From positions 1 to 63,180 of the forward strand of contig NZ_BOLS01000016.1 of assembly GCF_016861785.1 (NCBI RefSeq): a DNA stretch of 63,180 nt, given 5' to 3'. Each line of letters starts with the position of its first letter. Positions within the stretch are counted from its first letter, which is position 1. A model generated the notes under the pieces. The model was not told where the DNA came from and did not search any database. It worked only from the letters and a program-made list of their open reading frames with translations. Source of the DNA: Lacticaseibacillus mingshuiensis. Its GTDB lineage: Bacteria; Bacillota; Bacilli; Lactobacillales; Lactobacillaceae. Shown in pieces: positions 8,114 through 16,220 of the stretch. A program made the position numbers and the translations under genes.

Positions 8114-8142
8114 AAAAACCAGCGGCGACGTTGGTTTTTTTT
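8114..8142 (+). terminator. Intrinsic terminator after the DHA2 exporter
   Basis: AAAAACCAgCG and CGtTGGTTTTT form a hairpin with a T tract, 9 bp after the stop codon. Confidence 0.75.
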
Positions 8143-8208
8143 ATACGGAAAAGCGGGTGGCGGCGCGCGCATCTGGTGATCGCTATCTGTGATTTTTAAA
8201 AATACAGG

Positions 8209-8267
8209 TTGACGTCCGTTTTGATGGTGTTACTATGTAAACAACAGGTTACGTTAAAAGTAACTTG
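8209..8267 (+). promoter_or_regulatory. Promoter and operator of the QorB-like gene
   Basis: The -35 is TTGACG (8209-8214) and the -10 TACTAT (8231-8236), 16 bp apart. Immediately downstream is an inverted repeat CAGGTTAC-N7-GTAACTTG (8245-8267), placed where a bound repressor would block the start of transcription. The Rrf2-type regulator encoded next (9205) is the obvious candidate ligand, by inference. Confidence 0.65.
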
Positions 8268-8296
8268 ATTGGGACATAAAAAGGAGATCATTGATC

Positions 8297-9151
8297 ATGA
8301 CAACATATGCGATCACAGGCGCGACGGGGCATTTTGGCCAGGCCGCGATCAAGCAACTCAAGGCTCTGGCACCAGCCGATGCGACGCTCATTGCGTTAGC
8401 CCGCAACACGGACAAGGCGGCGGCACTCGTGCCAGATGGCGTTGAAGTCCGTCAGGCGGATTACGAACAGCCAGTCACATTGACGGCGGCGCTCCAGGGT
8501 GTGGACAAATTACTGTTCGTTTCATCTCAGCCGGGTGGCCAGCTCGCCCGCGCCGCGCAACATCAAAACGTGGTGACTGCGGCGAAAGCGGCGGGCGTCG
8601 GCTACATTGCCTACACCAGTTTTCCGCATGCGGACACCTCGACCACGCCACTGGCCGCCGATCACCGTGCCACGGAAAAGATGATCGAAGACGCCGGCAT
8701 CGCCCACAGCTTCCTACGCGACAACTGGTATCTGGAGAATGAAGTGGCGACATTGGCTGCCGGGGCGAATGGCCAACCATTTGTTTACTCGGCCGGCGCT
8801 GGCCAGGCGGGCTGGGCACTCGAGCGCGAATACGCAGAAGGCGCGGTGCGGGTCCTCCTGACTGAGACGCCTCAAGCCATCTATGAATTTTCCGGCGCGC
8901 CGCGGACTTACGCAGACCTCGCCGCAGCCATCGATGGCAACGTGCAGGTCGTGGCTGTCGATGATGCGGCGTATCAAGACGGATTGGAAAAATCTGGGCT
9001 GGATGCCGGCACCGCAGCGCTCGTTACCTCGTTTCAGACGCTGATCCGCGACGGCCAACTCGCCGGCACCACCGATGACCTGGCCACGGAGCTGGGCCAT
9101 CCATTGACCCCGCTGGCCGACGCCATCAAGGCTGTTTTGGCTACGGCCTGA
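8297..9151 (+). CDS. NAD(P)H-binding oxidoreductase, QorB/YtfG-like (NmrA fold)
   Basis: A 284-residue atypical SDR. TTYAITGATGHFGQ carries the GxxGxxG dinucleotide motif at residues 8-14, and RNTDK after the second strand suggests NADPH. VDKLLFVSSQPG, YIAYTSFPHAD and FLRDNWYLEN match the quinone oxidoreductase 2 (QorB) group, which reduces quinones without flavin. ATG 8297 is preferred to TTG 8291 because AAGGAG sits 10 bases upstream. It probably forms a redox-stress unit with the Rrf2 regulator 53 bp downstream, controlled through the palindrome at 8245. Confidence 0.9.
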   Translation: MTTYAITGATGHFGQAAIKQLKALAPADATLIALARNTDKAAALVPDGVEVRQADYEQPVTLTAALQGVDKLLFVSSQPGGQLARAAQHQNVVTAAKAAGVGYIAYTSFPHADTSTTPLAADHRATEKMIEDAGIAHSFLRDNWYLENEVATLAAGANGQPFVYSAGAGQAGWALEREYAEGAVRVLLTETPQAIYEFSGAPRTYADLAAAIDGNVQVVAVDDAAYQDGLEKSGLDAGTAALVTSFQTLIRDGQLAGTTDDLATELGHPLTPLADAIKAVLATA

Positions 9152-9204
9152 CAGCGGCTTCGCAAAACGGTATACTGAACGCAACGGAAAGGGGCGCGAT
9201 TCGA

Positions 9205-9648
9205 ATGAAATATTCACATCGGCTGAGCGATGCGGTCCATCTGCTGGCCTATGTCGACATTTATCAAGATGGGGATCTGTCAAGCAACGCGATCGCCAGC
9301 AGTATCGAATCAAACCCAAGCCTCGTGCGGCGGCTTATGTCGCGGCTGGTCAAAGCCGGCCTGTTGACCAGCGCCCCGGGCAAGGTCGCCCCCAAACTCG
9401 CGCGGCCCGCAAGCGAGATCACGCTCCTCATGATCTATCGCGCCGCCGAGGACAATCAGCAATTGCTGCACATCGACGACAAGACGAACCCCCAATGCAT
9501 CGTCGGTGGCAACATCCAGCAGACCCTGGATGGCGTGTACGATCAGATTCAAAAGCAAGCCGAACAGACCATGGCCGGAATCAGCTTGCAGGGTATCATC
9601 GATGAGATCCTGACGCGGGAAGCTGCGCGCGAAGCTACTTCGCGATAA
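9205..9648 (+). CDS. Rrf2 family transcriptional regulator (YwnA-like)
   Basis: A 147-residue Rrf2-type winged-helix protein (MKYSHRLSDAVHLLAYV; LSSNAIASSIESNPSLVRRL as the helix-turn-helix; LTSAPGKVAPKLARPASEIT as the wing). It lacks the three-cysteine Fe-S cluster of IscR or NsrR and has one cysteine in NPQCIVGG, as in YwnA/YwgB types that sense electrophiles or redox state through a single thiol. It follows the QorB-like gene and probably represses it. Ribosome site is AAAGGGGCG. Confidence 0.88.
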   Translation: MKYSHRLSDAVHLLAYVDIYQDGDLSSNAIASSIESNPSLVRRLMSRLVKAGLLTSAPGKVAPKLARPASEITLLMIYRAAEDNQQLLHIDDKTNPQCIVGGNIQQTLDGVYDQIQKQAEQTMAGISLQGIIDEILTREAAREATSR

Positions 9649-9667
9649 GCGTCCGCCGAAGCCATAT

Positions 9668-9712
9668 GAAAAGCCGTCGAGTTTTCGCAGTGCGCGCTCG
9701 ACGGCTTTTTGA
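9668..9712. terminator. Bidirectional terminator between rrf2 and the ECF S gene
   Basis: AAAAGCCGTCGAG pairs with CTCGACGGCTTTTT; A and T tracts flank both arms, serving the two convergent genes. Confidence 0.85.
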
Positions 9713-9727
9713 TTCTTCTCAAATGAC

Positions 9728-10369
9728 TCAATTATGTGTGCCCAGCTGCGCGGGTTTCGCCAGCGCGGCGACGTGCCACGGAATCATGTGGGTCGCGGTG
9801 GTCAGGACCCGCACCAGAAGCGGGGTGAGGATGATCGCGCCGATCATTTCGGGGATGCCGTTGGAGATCACGATGCCGACCAGGACTTTGATCAAGTTGC
9901 CGCTGGAGACGTTGTAGAAGGTTGCGACCTGGCCGGAATAGATCAGGCCCATTGCCCCGAGCACCAGCACGGTATTGGTGGCGGTGCCGATGATCGCGGC
10001 GCCGATGCTGGCCACGAGCTGGCGATGCGTCAGCTTGAACAGCGCCCAGAAGGTCCATGCGGCAAACAGCCCGATCAAGATCCGAGGCACCACGGAGACC
10101 AGCGGATTCGTGAAGGCGAGCGTATCCAGTGGGCTCGACGGCGCGGTGTACGCGCGAATCAGACTGAACAGGCCCCAGGTGAAGCCGATCACCATGCCTT
10201 CCCCTGGTCCAAACATGATCGCGCCAACGATCACCGTGATGTGAATGATCGTGACGGAAAGAAACCCAAGCGGGATGTACCCGAGCCATGGCACCATCGT
10301 CTGAACGGCGATCAGCGCGACAAACAATGCCTGAATCGCAAGACGGAAAGCTTTCGAATGATTCTTCAT
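9728..10369 (-). CDS. ECF transporter S component (vitamin-type), paralogue 1
   Basis: A 213-residue membrane protein with six hydrophobic segments. The start region RLAIQALFVALIAVQTMVPW is the helix-1 pattern (Ala-rich AxxxA) that contacts the shared ECF T subunit. S components bind a vitamin or precursor and use a general ATPase module encoded elsewhere. It resembles the pantothenate-type (PanT-like) group, but the substrate is uncertain. ATG 10369 is chosen after CAGGTGA; an upstream TTG at 10390 is less likely. A close paralogue is at 52631-53248, and both share an upstream operator pair, so they probably respond to the same signal. Confidence 0.82.
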   Translation of the reverse strand: MKNHSKAFRLAIQALFVALIAVQTMVPWLGYIPLGFLSVTIIHITVIVGAIMFGPGEGMVIGFTWGLFSLIRAYTAPSSPLDTLAFTNPLVSVVPRILIGLFAAWTFWALFKLTHRQLVASIGAAIIGTATNTVLVLGAMGLIYSGQVATFYNVSSGNLIKVLVGIVISNGIPEMIGAIILTPLLVRVLTTATHMIPWHVAALAKPAQLGTHN

Positions 10370-10395
10370 CTGGTTCACCTGCTCTTTCAAATTAA

Positions 10396-10449
10396 TGACA
10401 CACGTGTCATTTCAAGCTGAAGTATACGCTTTAATGACACCGGTGTCGT
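10396..10449 (-). promoter_or_regulatory. Promoter with two TGACAC-N2-GTGTCA operators (ECF S paralogue 1)
   Basis: On the minus strand the -10 is TATACT (10421-10426). The -35 region (ACGACA, 10444-10449) is weak. Operator 1 TGACAC-AC-GTGTCA lies at 10396-10409, downstream of the start. Operator 2 TGACAC-CG-GTGTCG lies at 10435-10448, over the -35. Their centres are 39 bp apart. The same motif pair occurs at 53276-53335 before the paralogous gene, next to a TetR gene. Confidence 0.7.
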
Positions 10450-10612
10450 CATATTACTACAAAAAAATTTGATTATTTTGCTGAGGCGCGTTGTCGCTTT
10501 GCGCAAAAGAGCCAGGCCACTTTGAATTTTCGGGTGGAATGCGCGACGCGTACTTTTCGCACGTGCACAATGGCGTATACTGAGAGTAATCTGAAGAGCC
10601 GGAGGGAGAAAA

Positions 10613-13138
10613 ATGGCAAAACATTTATATGAAACGTTCCAACCCACGCATTATGACCTTTACATTAATGTGGACCGTGCCAACAAACTGATCACGGGCA
10701 AAACGACGATCGCAGGGACCGCGCAGGAAGCGACCATCGCCGTCAACCAAAAGTTTCTGACCATCGAGTCCGTTGCGGCAAATGATGCGGCGGTGCCATT
10801 CACCGTTGATGACGCCAACGAACGCCTCGAGATCACCTTGCCGCAAGCAGGGGACGTGACCCTGACGATCGCCTACACCGCGCCGTTGACCGACACCATG
10901 ATGGGAATCTACCCATCCTATTACACGCTCAATGGCGAAAAGCAGGAGCTGATCGGCACGCAGTTTGAATCCACGGCCGCGCGTCAGGCATTTCCTGGTG
11001 TGGACGAACCGGAAGCCAAGGCGACCTTTGACCTGGCCATCCAGTTCGACGAACAGCCGGGCGAGACGATCATCGCCAACATGCCGGAGACCAAGGTCGA
11101 AGATGGCGTGCATTATTTTGCCACGACGATGCGGATGTCGACCTACCTGATCGCGTTTGCGTTCGGCGACATGCAAAAGAAACTGACGCAGACCAAGTCC
11201 GGCGTCGAGATCGGCGTTTTTGCGACCAAGGCCCATCAACCAAAAGAGCTTGATTTTGCCCTGGACATCGCCAAGCACGCGATCGAATTTTACGAAGACT
11301 TCTACCAGACGCCTTATCCACTCCCGCATTCTTATCAGTTGGCCCTTCCAGACTTTTCGGCCGGCGCGATGGAAAATTGGGGGCTGGTGACCTATCGTGA
11401 GGCGTACCTGACGCTGGATCCGGATAACACCAGCTTGTCGATGAAGCAGCTGGTCGCAACGGTCATCACGCATGAGTTGGCCCATCAGTGGTTCGGCGAC
11501 CTTGTCACGATGAAGTGGTGGGATGACCTGTGGCTCAACGAGTCGTTTGCCAACATGATGGAATATCTGTCGGTGGACGCGCTTGAGCCGGATTGGCACA
11601 TCTGGGAATTGTTCCAGGAATCCGAGGCGTCCTCTGCGCTTCGCCGCGATGCGACTGATGGTGTTCAGTCGGTCCATGTTTCGGTCGAAGACCCGGCGGA
11701 CATCGATTCCGTTTTCGACGGCGCGATCGTCTACGCCAAGGGCTCGCGGATGTTGGTGATGGTCCGCGCACTGCTTGGCGACGACAACCTGCGCAAGGGG
11801 CTCAAAGCCTACTTTGATGCGCACAAGTTTGGCAACGCGACCGGCGCAGATCTTTGGGCCGCGCTGGGCGATGCCAGTGGCCTGGATGTCGGCGCGATCA
11901 TGAACTCCTGGCTCGAGCAGCCGGGGTACCCGCTGGTTTCCGCCAGTGTTGAAAATGGCGACTTGGTGATCAGCCAGCAGCAGTTCTTCATCGGCGAAGG
12001 CAAAGAGGTCGGCCGGCAGTGGCAGATTCCGCTGGAAAGCAACTATGCCGCCGCGCCGCAGCTCATGACGGAAAAGTCGCTGAATCTGGGCAACTACGAA
12101 GCTCTGCGCAACGAGGCCGGCCAAGCCTTCCGTCTGAATGTTGGCAACAACTCGCATTTCATCGTCAAATACGATGACACGCTGATGGCCGACATTTTGA
12201 AGGAAGCCGCCGACTTTGATCCGATCTCGCAGCTGCAATTGCTTCAGGACGCCCGCTTGCAGGCGGAAGCTGGGGTGATCTCCTATGCCGAGATCGTGCC
12301 GCTGCTCACACGTTTTGCCGGCAGTGCCCACAGCGTTGTCAACACGGCGCTCAACCAGGCGATCTCCGGCCTCGGCAAGTTCACCACGCCGGGCTCCGAT
12401 GAGGAAAACCAGCTCAAGGCGCTTTACGCCAAGATCTTCGGCCAGCAGTATGCGCGGTTGGGCCTCGTGCCACAAAGCACAGACACCAACGACGATCAGC
12501 TTAGCCGTGAGACCGTGGTGGGGTCCGTGGTCTTTGCAGACGACGCGAAGGTGATCGAGGATGCCCATGCGCTGTATCTCGCCCATGCTGCCAACCTCGA
12601 CGCGATGCCGGCGGATCCACGGCCGTATGTGCTGATCTCTGAGGCCAAGCACTTCGGCGATCAGGCGCTGTTGGACAGCTTCTTCGCCGCCTACCGCAAG
12701 ACATCCGATCCAAGTGTGAAGAAATCCCTGATGGCCGCGGTGCCACGCTTGACCGATCCTGAATTGCTCAAGCAAGTCGTTGCGCATTTTGAAGACGCCG
12801 ACACGATCAAGCCGCAAGATCTGCGCGCGTGGTTCCGCGGAGTCCTGAACAACCCGGCCGGCGAGCAGTTGGCTTGGGACTGGATCAGAAGCGAATGGGG
12901 CTGGCTGGAAAAAACAGTCGGTGGGGACATGGAATTCACCACCTACATCACGGTGATCTCCGGTATTTTCCGCACCCAAGAGCGGCTGGATGAATTCAGC
13001 GCCTTCTTTGACCCGAAGAAGGACGTGCCAGGACTTGGCCGCGAGATCACGATGGACACCAAGGTCATTGCGACCCGCGTGGCCCTCATCGCCAAGGAAC
13101 AGGCTGCGGTCAACGCCGCGATCAAGGCTGCCTTGTAA
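10613..13138 (+). CDS. pepN: Aminopeptidase N, M1 metallopeptidase
   Basis: An 841-residue cytoplasmic M1 aminopeptidase of the length typical for lactobacillar PepN (about 844). The substrate-anchoring GAMEN motif lies near residue 251. The zinc motif HELAH is H287-H291, with the third ligand E310 in NESFA. PepN removes N-terminal residues from casein-derived and other peptides in the proteolytic system. RBS GGAGGGAG precedes ATG 10613. It is a single-gene unit with its own terminator, divergent from the ECF S gene, and intact over its full length. Confidence 0.97.
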   Translation: MAKHLYETFQPTHYDLYINVDRANKLITGKTTIAGTAQEATIAVNQKFLTIESVAANDAAVPFTVDDANERLEITLPQAGDVTLTIAYTAPLTDTMMGIYPSYYTLNGEKQELIGTQFESTAARQAFPGVDEPEAKATFDLAIQFDEQPGETIIANMPETKVEDGVHYFATTMRMSTYLIAFAFGDMQKKLTQTKSGVEIGVFATKAHQPKELDFALDIAKHAIEFYEDFYQTPYPLPHSYQLALPDFSAGAMENWGLVTYREAYLTLDPDNTSLSMKQLVATVITHELAHQWFGDLVTMKWWDDLWLNESFANMMEYLSVDALEPDWHIWELFQESEASSALRRDATDGVQSVHVSVEDPADIDSVFDGAIVYAKGSRMLVMVRALLGDDNLRKGLKAYFDAHKFGNATGADLWAALGDASGLDVGAIMNSWLEQPGYPLVSASVENGDLVISQQQFFIGEGKEVGRQWQIPLESNYAAAPQLMTEKSLNLGNYEALRNEAGQAFRLNVGNNSHFIVKYDDTLMADILKEAADFDPISQLQLLQDARLQAEAGVISYAEIVPLLTRFAGSAHSVVNTALNQAISGLGKFTTPGSDEENQLKALYAKIFGQQYARLGLVPQSTDTNDDQLSRETVVGSVVFADDAKVIEDAHALYLAHAANLDAMPADPRPYVLISEAKHFGDQALLDSFFAAYRKTSDPSVKKSLMAAVPRLTDPELLKQVVAHFEDADTIKPQDLRAWFRGVLNNPAGEQLAWDWIRSEWGWLEKTVGGDMEFTTYITVISGIFRTQERLDEFSAFFDPKKDVPGLGREITMDTKVIATRVALIAKEQAAVNAAIKAAL

Positions 13139-13151
13139 ACTTAATATTTTT

Positions 13152-13186
13152 CAAGAGCCGGGAGCGATGTCCTGGCTCTTTTTTTG
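13152..13186 (+). terminator. pepN terminator
   Basis: AAGAGCCGGGA and TCCTGGCTCTT form a hairpin followed by seven T residues. Confidence 0.85.
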
Positions 13187-13420
13187 TCCAATGAATCGGC
13201 AAAAAAAGGCGGCTATTTTGTTCGCAGCGTGCGGGTTGCAAAGACCCAGGAATATTTTTGGTTTCACCCCATAAACAGGACACAGGCTATTTTGGTCTTT
13301 AGCGCCGGAAAAACTGGTCGCACAATTTTTTTCCATAACGACGAACAAACGGGACAGGCGGCCGGCAGGTGGTTAAATGACTAAAACCGGGGAACGGGTG
13401 GCGTGGGCCGTGCGCCGCCG
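13187..13420. other. Intergenic stretch without recognised features
   Basis: About 230 bp between the pepN terminator and the metal/haem operon promoter. Overlapping short open frames on both strands (for example 13184-13384) have no ribosome site and no recognisable product. I see no repeat copy here. Confidence 0.4.
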
Positions 13421-13422
13421 GG

Positions 13423-13485
13423 TTGACAGGTCGACACACCCCCGGTAAGATTGGGCTGGTCATTAATCGTAACTGTTACGATTAA
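13423..13485 (+). promoter_or_regulatory. Promoter and Zur/Fur-like operator of the uptake operon
   Basis: The -35 is TTGACA (13423-13428) and the -10 TAAGAT (13446-13451) with a 17-bp spacer, so RNA would start near 13458. A perfect 23-bp palindrome at 13463-13485 (arms TTAATCGTAAC and GTTACGATTAA around one T) covers about +6 to +28. Its core TCGTAA-N3-TTACGA is closest to the known Bacillus Zur box (TCGTAAT-N-ATTACGA) among Fur-family sites. A metal-responsive repressor is therefore likely, by inference. Confidence 0.75.
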
Positions 13486-13510
13486 ATTAATAATGATGGA
13501 GGGACAAAAG

Positions 13511-14455
13511 ATGAATCAGGCAACAAATAAAGGCAACGGCGGGCAAGGGTGTGCACGCAGGCGTGGGGCATGGGTGCTGGCCCTTGGCGTGATGATCGGG
13601 TTGGCGGGCTGCGGCCATGCACCGGCGAAGCAGACATCTTCGTCGAGCAGTCAGGCCAAAAGCGAAAAAGTGCAGCGAGTGATCGCCGGCACGCGCACCG
13701 TCGCTCAGTATGCGGCGGCACTGGACTTACCGCTGGTGGGCATCGACACGCAGGACGGGCAACCGGCGCGTTACGCCAAGACCCCGCGCATCGGCCAGCC
13801 GCGCAAGCCGGACATGGAAAAGATCGCCAGCCTCAAGCCGGATCTGTACATCACCGACAGCGGCATGATGGGGCTGCTGGACCAGGGCCTCAAGCAACAA
13901 GGCGTGCGCGGGTTGTATCTGAACAATGCAAGTTACCAGAACGTCACGGACAGCGTGATGCAGTTGGGCAAGTTGTTCAACAAGGAGACCCAGGCGCAGG
14001 CCGTGGTCAAAAAGGTGCAAAGTGAGACCGACACCGCGCTGAAAGGCGCTGGGGCGTTGAAAGGAAAGAAGGTCGCCGTTCTGTTTGGCGCCGGGCGCGG
14101 CTTCATGCTTGCAACGAATTATTCCTATTTGGGCGATCTCCTGACGCGGCTGGGGTTGACCAATGTCGCCGGCACGCTCAGCCAGGTGCCAAGCCCGTAT
14201 GTGCCATTCAGCTTGGAAAAACTTGTGGCCGAAGATCCCGATTACATATTGACGCTTGCCCATGGCCGGGTCGATCAGGCCAAGGCGGCGTTCAAGGACG
14301 AACTGGCCAAGCCGCAGTGGCAACAGACCACCGCCGTCAAACGCGGCCATGTTTATCCGCTTGATGACAAAACATATCCAGTGACCGGCAATCTGCAGGT
14401 CGCAACCACCGTTCAAGCGCTGAAACACTTATTGTTGAAAGGCGCCAGCAAATGA
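13511..14455 (+). CDS. ABC transporter substrate-binding lipoprotein, IsdE/FhuD-like
   Basis: A 314-residue lipoprotein. The lipobox LAGC puts the lipidated cysteine at residue 34 after a charged, hydrophobic signal peptide, followed by a Ser-rich tether. The mature part is a helical-backbone metal-receptor fold (class III) with TRTVAQYAAALDLPLVGID, KIASLKPDLYI and GRVDQAKAAF. It resembles haem (IsdE) and siderophore (FhuD) binding proteins. ATG 13511 follows GGAGGGAC; a longer frame starting at 13451 would overlap the operator. It is the first gene of a five-gene operon under a Zur/Fur-like operator. The exact ligand (haem, siderophore or another metal complex) is not resolved. Confidence 0.87.
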   Translation: MNQATNKGNGGQGCARRRGAWVLALGVMIGLAGCGHAPAKQTSSSSSQAKSEKVQRVIAGTRTVAQYAAALDLPLVGIDTQDGQPARYAKTPRIGQPRKPDMEKIASLKPDLYITDSGMMGLLDQGLKQQGVRGLYLNNASYQNVTDSVMQLGKLFNKETQAQAVVKKVQSETDTALKGAGALKGKKVAVLFGAGRGFMLATNYSYLGDLLTRLGLTNVAGTLSQVPSPYVPFSLEKLVAEDPDYILTLAHGRVDQAKAAFKDELAKPQWQQTTAVKRGHVYPLDDKTYPVTGNLQVATTVQALKHLLLKGASK

Positions 14456-15450
14456 CGCCTCACCGCTCTTTTACACTGGTGCTTCTGATCGCCGTCGGAC
14501 TGCTTCTGGCGGCGCTTCTTTGTGGGGCGATGCTCGGCAGTGTGACCATCGCCCCGCAGGCAGTTTGCCAGGCGATGATGGGGCGATACACACCGGATGC
14601 CCCGATTCTGTGGACGATCAGGTTTCCCCGGGTCGTCTTTTCGGCCTTGGCCGGCGTGGCGCTGGCGGTGTCTGGGTTATTGCTCCAATCTGTCTTGAAA
14701 AATCCGTTGGCGGATCCGGGCATCATGGGCATCAGTAGTGGGGCGGCGCTGGGCGCGGTCATCGTGCTGCTGGTGGTGCCGGTGGCCAGCGGGGTGCTGC
14801 CGCTGATCGCGTTTGGCGCAGGCATGGCGGCGTTTGGGGCGATCGTCGTGTTGTCCTGGGACCGCCAGTTGTCGCCGGTGCGCCTGATCTTGGCCGGGGT
14901 CGCGGTGAACGCGATGTTCGGCGGGGTCCAGGCGATCTTGATGACGCTGTACAGCGATCGGTTGCACGGGGTGATCGGCTGGCTGAATGGCGACCTGAGT
15001 GGCAAGTCCTGGGGCCAGGTCGGGTTGGTGGCCGCCTACACATTGCCCGTTTTGGCTGTGGTGTGGTGGCTGCGCCCACTTTTGACCTTATTAGTGCTGG
15101 ATGATGAGGCGCTGGGCGATCTCGGGATTCCGGTGCGTCGGGTGCGGCTGGGCGTTGCGAGTTTGGCCGTGCTCTTGGCGGCCTCGGTGGTCGCACAGGC
15201 CGGGCTGATCAGTTTCGTTGGGCTGATCGTCCCGCATTTTTCCCGGCTACTGGTCGGCAGCAATTACCGCCGGCTGTTGCCGCTGACCATGGTAGCCGGT
15301 GCGCTGGTGGTCACCGCGGCGGATACCGTTGCGCGGCTAGTGGCGGCGCCCATCGAGATTCCGATCGGGACGGTGATGGCCATCGTCGGCGGCCCCGTTT
15401 TCCTGGGGATGCTGGGCCGGCGGAAGGGCGCGGTGCATGACAGTGTTTGA
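14452..15450 (+). CDS. FecCD-type ABC transporter permease
   Basis: A 332-residue permease of the iron-siderophore/haem/cobalamin importer family with about ten membrane helices. SGLLLQSVLKNPLADPGIMG matches the conserved G-Q-x-x-x-N-P-L-A-x-P coupling region, and AGLISFVGLIVPHFSRLLVG the second cytoplasmic loop motif. It overlaps the binding-protein gene by 4 bp (ATGA) and the ATPase gene by 14 bp, so these three form one importer. Family members move iron chelates, haem or vitamin B12. Confidence 0.93.
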   Translation: MTPHRSFTLVLLIAVGLLLAALLCGAMLGSVTIAPQAVCQAMMGRYTPDAPILWTIRFPRVVFSALAGVALAVSGLLLQSVLKNPLADPGIMGISSGAALGAVIVLLVVPVASGVLPLIAFGAGMAAFGAIVVLSWDRQLSPVRLILAGVAVNAMFGGVQAILMTLYSDRLHGVIGWLNGDLSGKSWGQVGLVAAYTLPVLAVVWWLRPLLTLLVLDDEALGDLGIPVRRVRLGVASLAVLLAASVVAQAGLISFVGLIVPHFSRLLVGSNYRRLLPLTMVAGALVVTAADTVARLVAAPIEIPIGTVMAIVGGPVFLGMLGRRKGAVHDSV

Positions 15451-16210
15451 CTTGGCAAATGTTGCGTATCGGTATCCCGGGGCGGCGGACTTGGCGCTGC
15501 GGCCGGTTGACTTATCTATCAAGGCCGGCCAGTTTTGGGCGCTGTGCGGGCCGAATGGGTCGGGAAAAAGCACCCTGCTGCGCTGTTTGACGGCGCAACT
15601 CACACCAGTTAGTGGCACCGTCTCTTTTGCGGGAAAACCGCTGGTCAGCTGGTCCGCGCAGGCGCGCGCCCAACAGCTTGCGGTGGTGCGGCAAAATAAT
15701 CAGGCAAAGCCGGCTTTGACAGTGCGCGAAGTAGTCGCCCTGGGCCGCACGCCGTATCGCCACTTTTGGCAGGCAATCACTTTGGCAGATCGGGAAGCGG
15801 TGGATGCGGCGCTTCGCCAGTGTGATCTGGTGGCGCTGGCAGACCGGCCCTTTTTGGCGCTTTCCGGTGGCCAGCAACAACGTGTCTGGCTCGCCTTGGC
15901 GCTGGCGCAGACCCCATCTGTCATTATTTTGGATGAGCCGACCACGTTTTTGGATATTCATTATCAGCTCGACTTATTGAAACGGCTGAAGGCGTTGACG
16001 CAACGCGGGGTGACGGTGATCGCGGTGTTGCATGATCTGAATCAGGTCTTGCAGTTTGCCGATACCGTGGCGCTCCTGGCAGCGGGCACACTGATGGCGA
16101 CTGGGACGCCTGAGGAAGTGCTAAATGCCAAGCGCGTCGGGCAACTCTTTCAAGTCGAGGCCAACCGGGTCCAAGATCCTGCGGGGCAGTCGGCGTTGAT
16201 CTTTCATTAA
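15437..16210 (+). CDS. FecE/FepC-type ABC transporter ATPase
   Basis: A 257-residue ATPase of the same importer. Walker A is GPNGSGKS (about 37-44), the Q-loop is VRQNNQ, the signature is LSGGQQQR, Walker B is VIILDEP and the H-loop is LHDLNQ. It is cytoplasmic and pairs with the FecCD permease. It overlaps that gene by 14 bp and is followed 10 bp later by the first exporter-fold gene, with AAAGGAG in the gap. The downstream switch region is complete. Confidence 0.94.
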   Translation: MTVFDLANVAYRYPGAADLALRPVDLSIKAGQFWALCGPNGSGKSTLLRCLTAQLTPVSGTVSFAGKPLVSWSAQARAQQLAVVRQNNQAKPALTVREVVALGRTPYRHFWQAITLADREAVDAALRQCDLVALADRPFLALSGGQQQRVWLALALAQTPSVIILDEPTTFLDIHYQLDLLKRLKALTQRGVTVIAVLHDLNQVLQFADTVALLAAGTLMATGTPEEVLNAKRVGQLFQVEANRVQDPAGQSALIFH

Positions 16211-16220
16211 AGGAGATAGG

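Noticed and set aside
10625-12979. A 784-codon minus-strand open frame
   Set aside because: Antisense shadow of pepN, which has clear catalytic motifs; no ribosome site and no recognisable domain.
13184-13384. Small ORFs between pepN and the uptake operon
   Set aside because: Overlapping frames on both strands, no ribosome sites, no similarity to known families.
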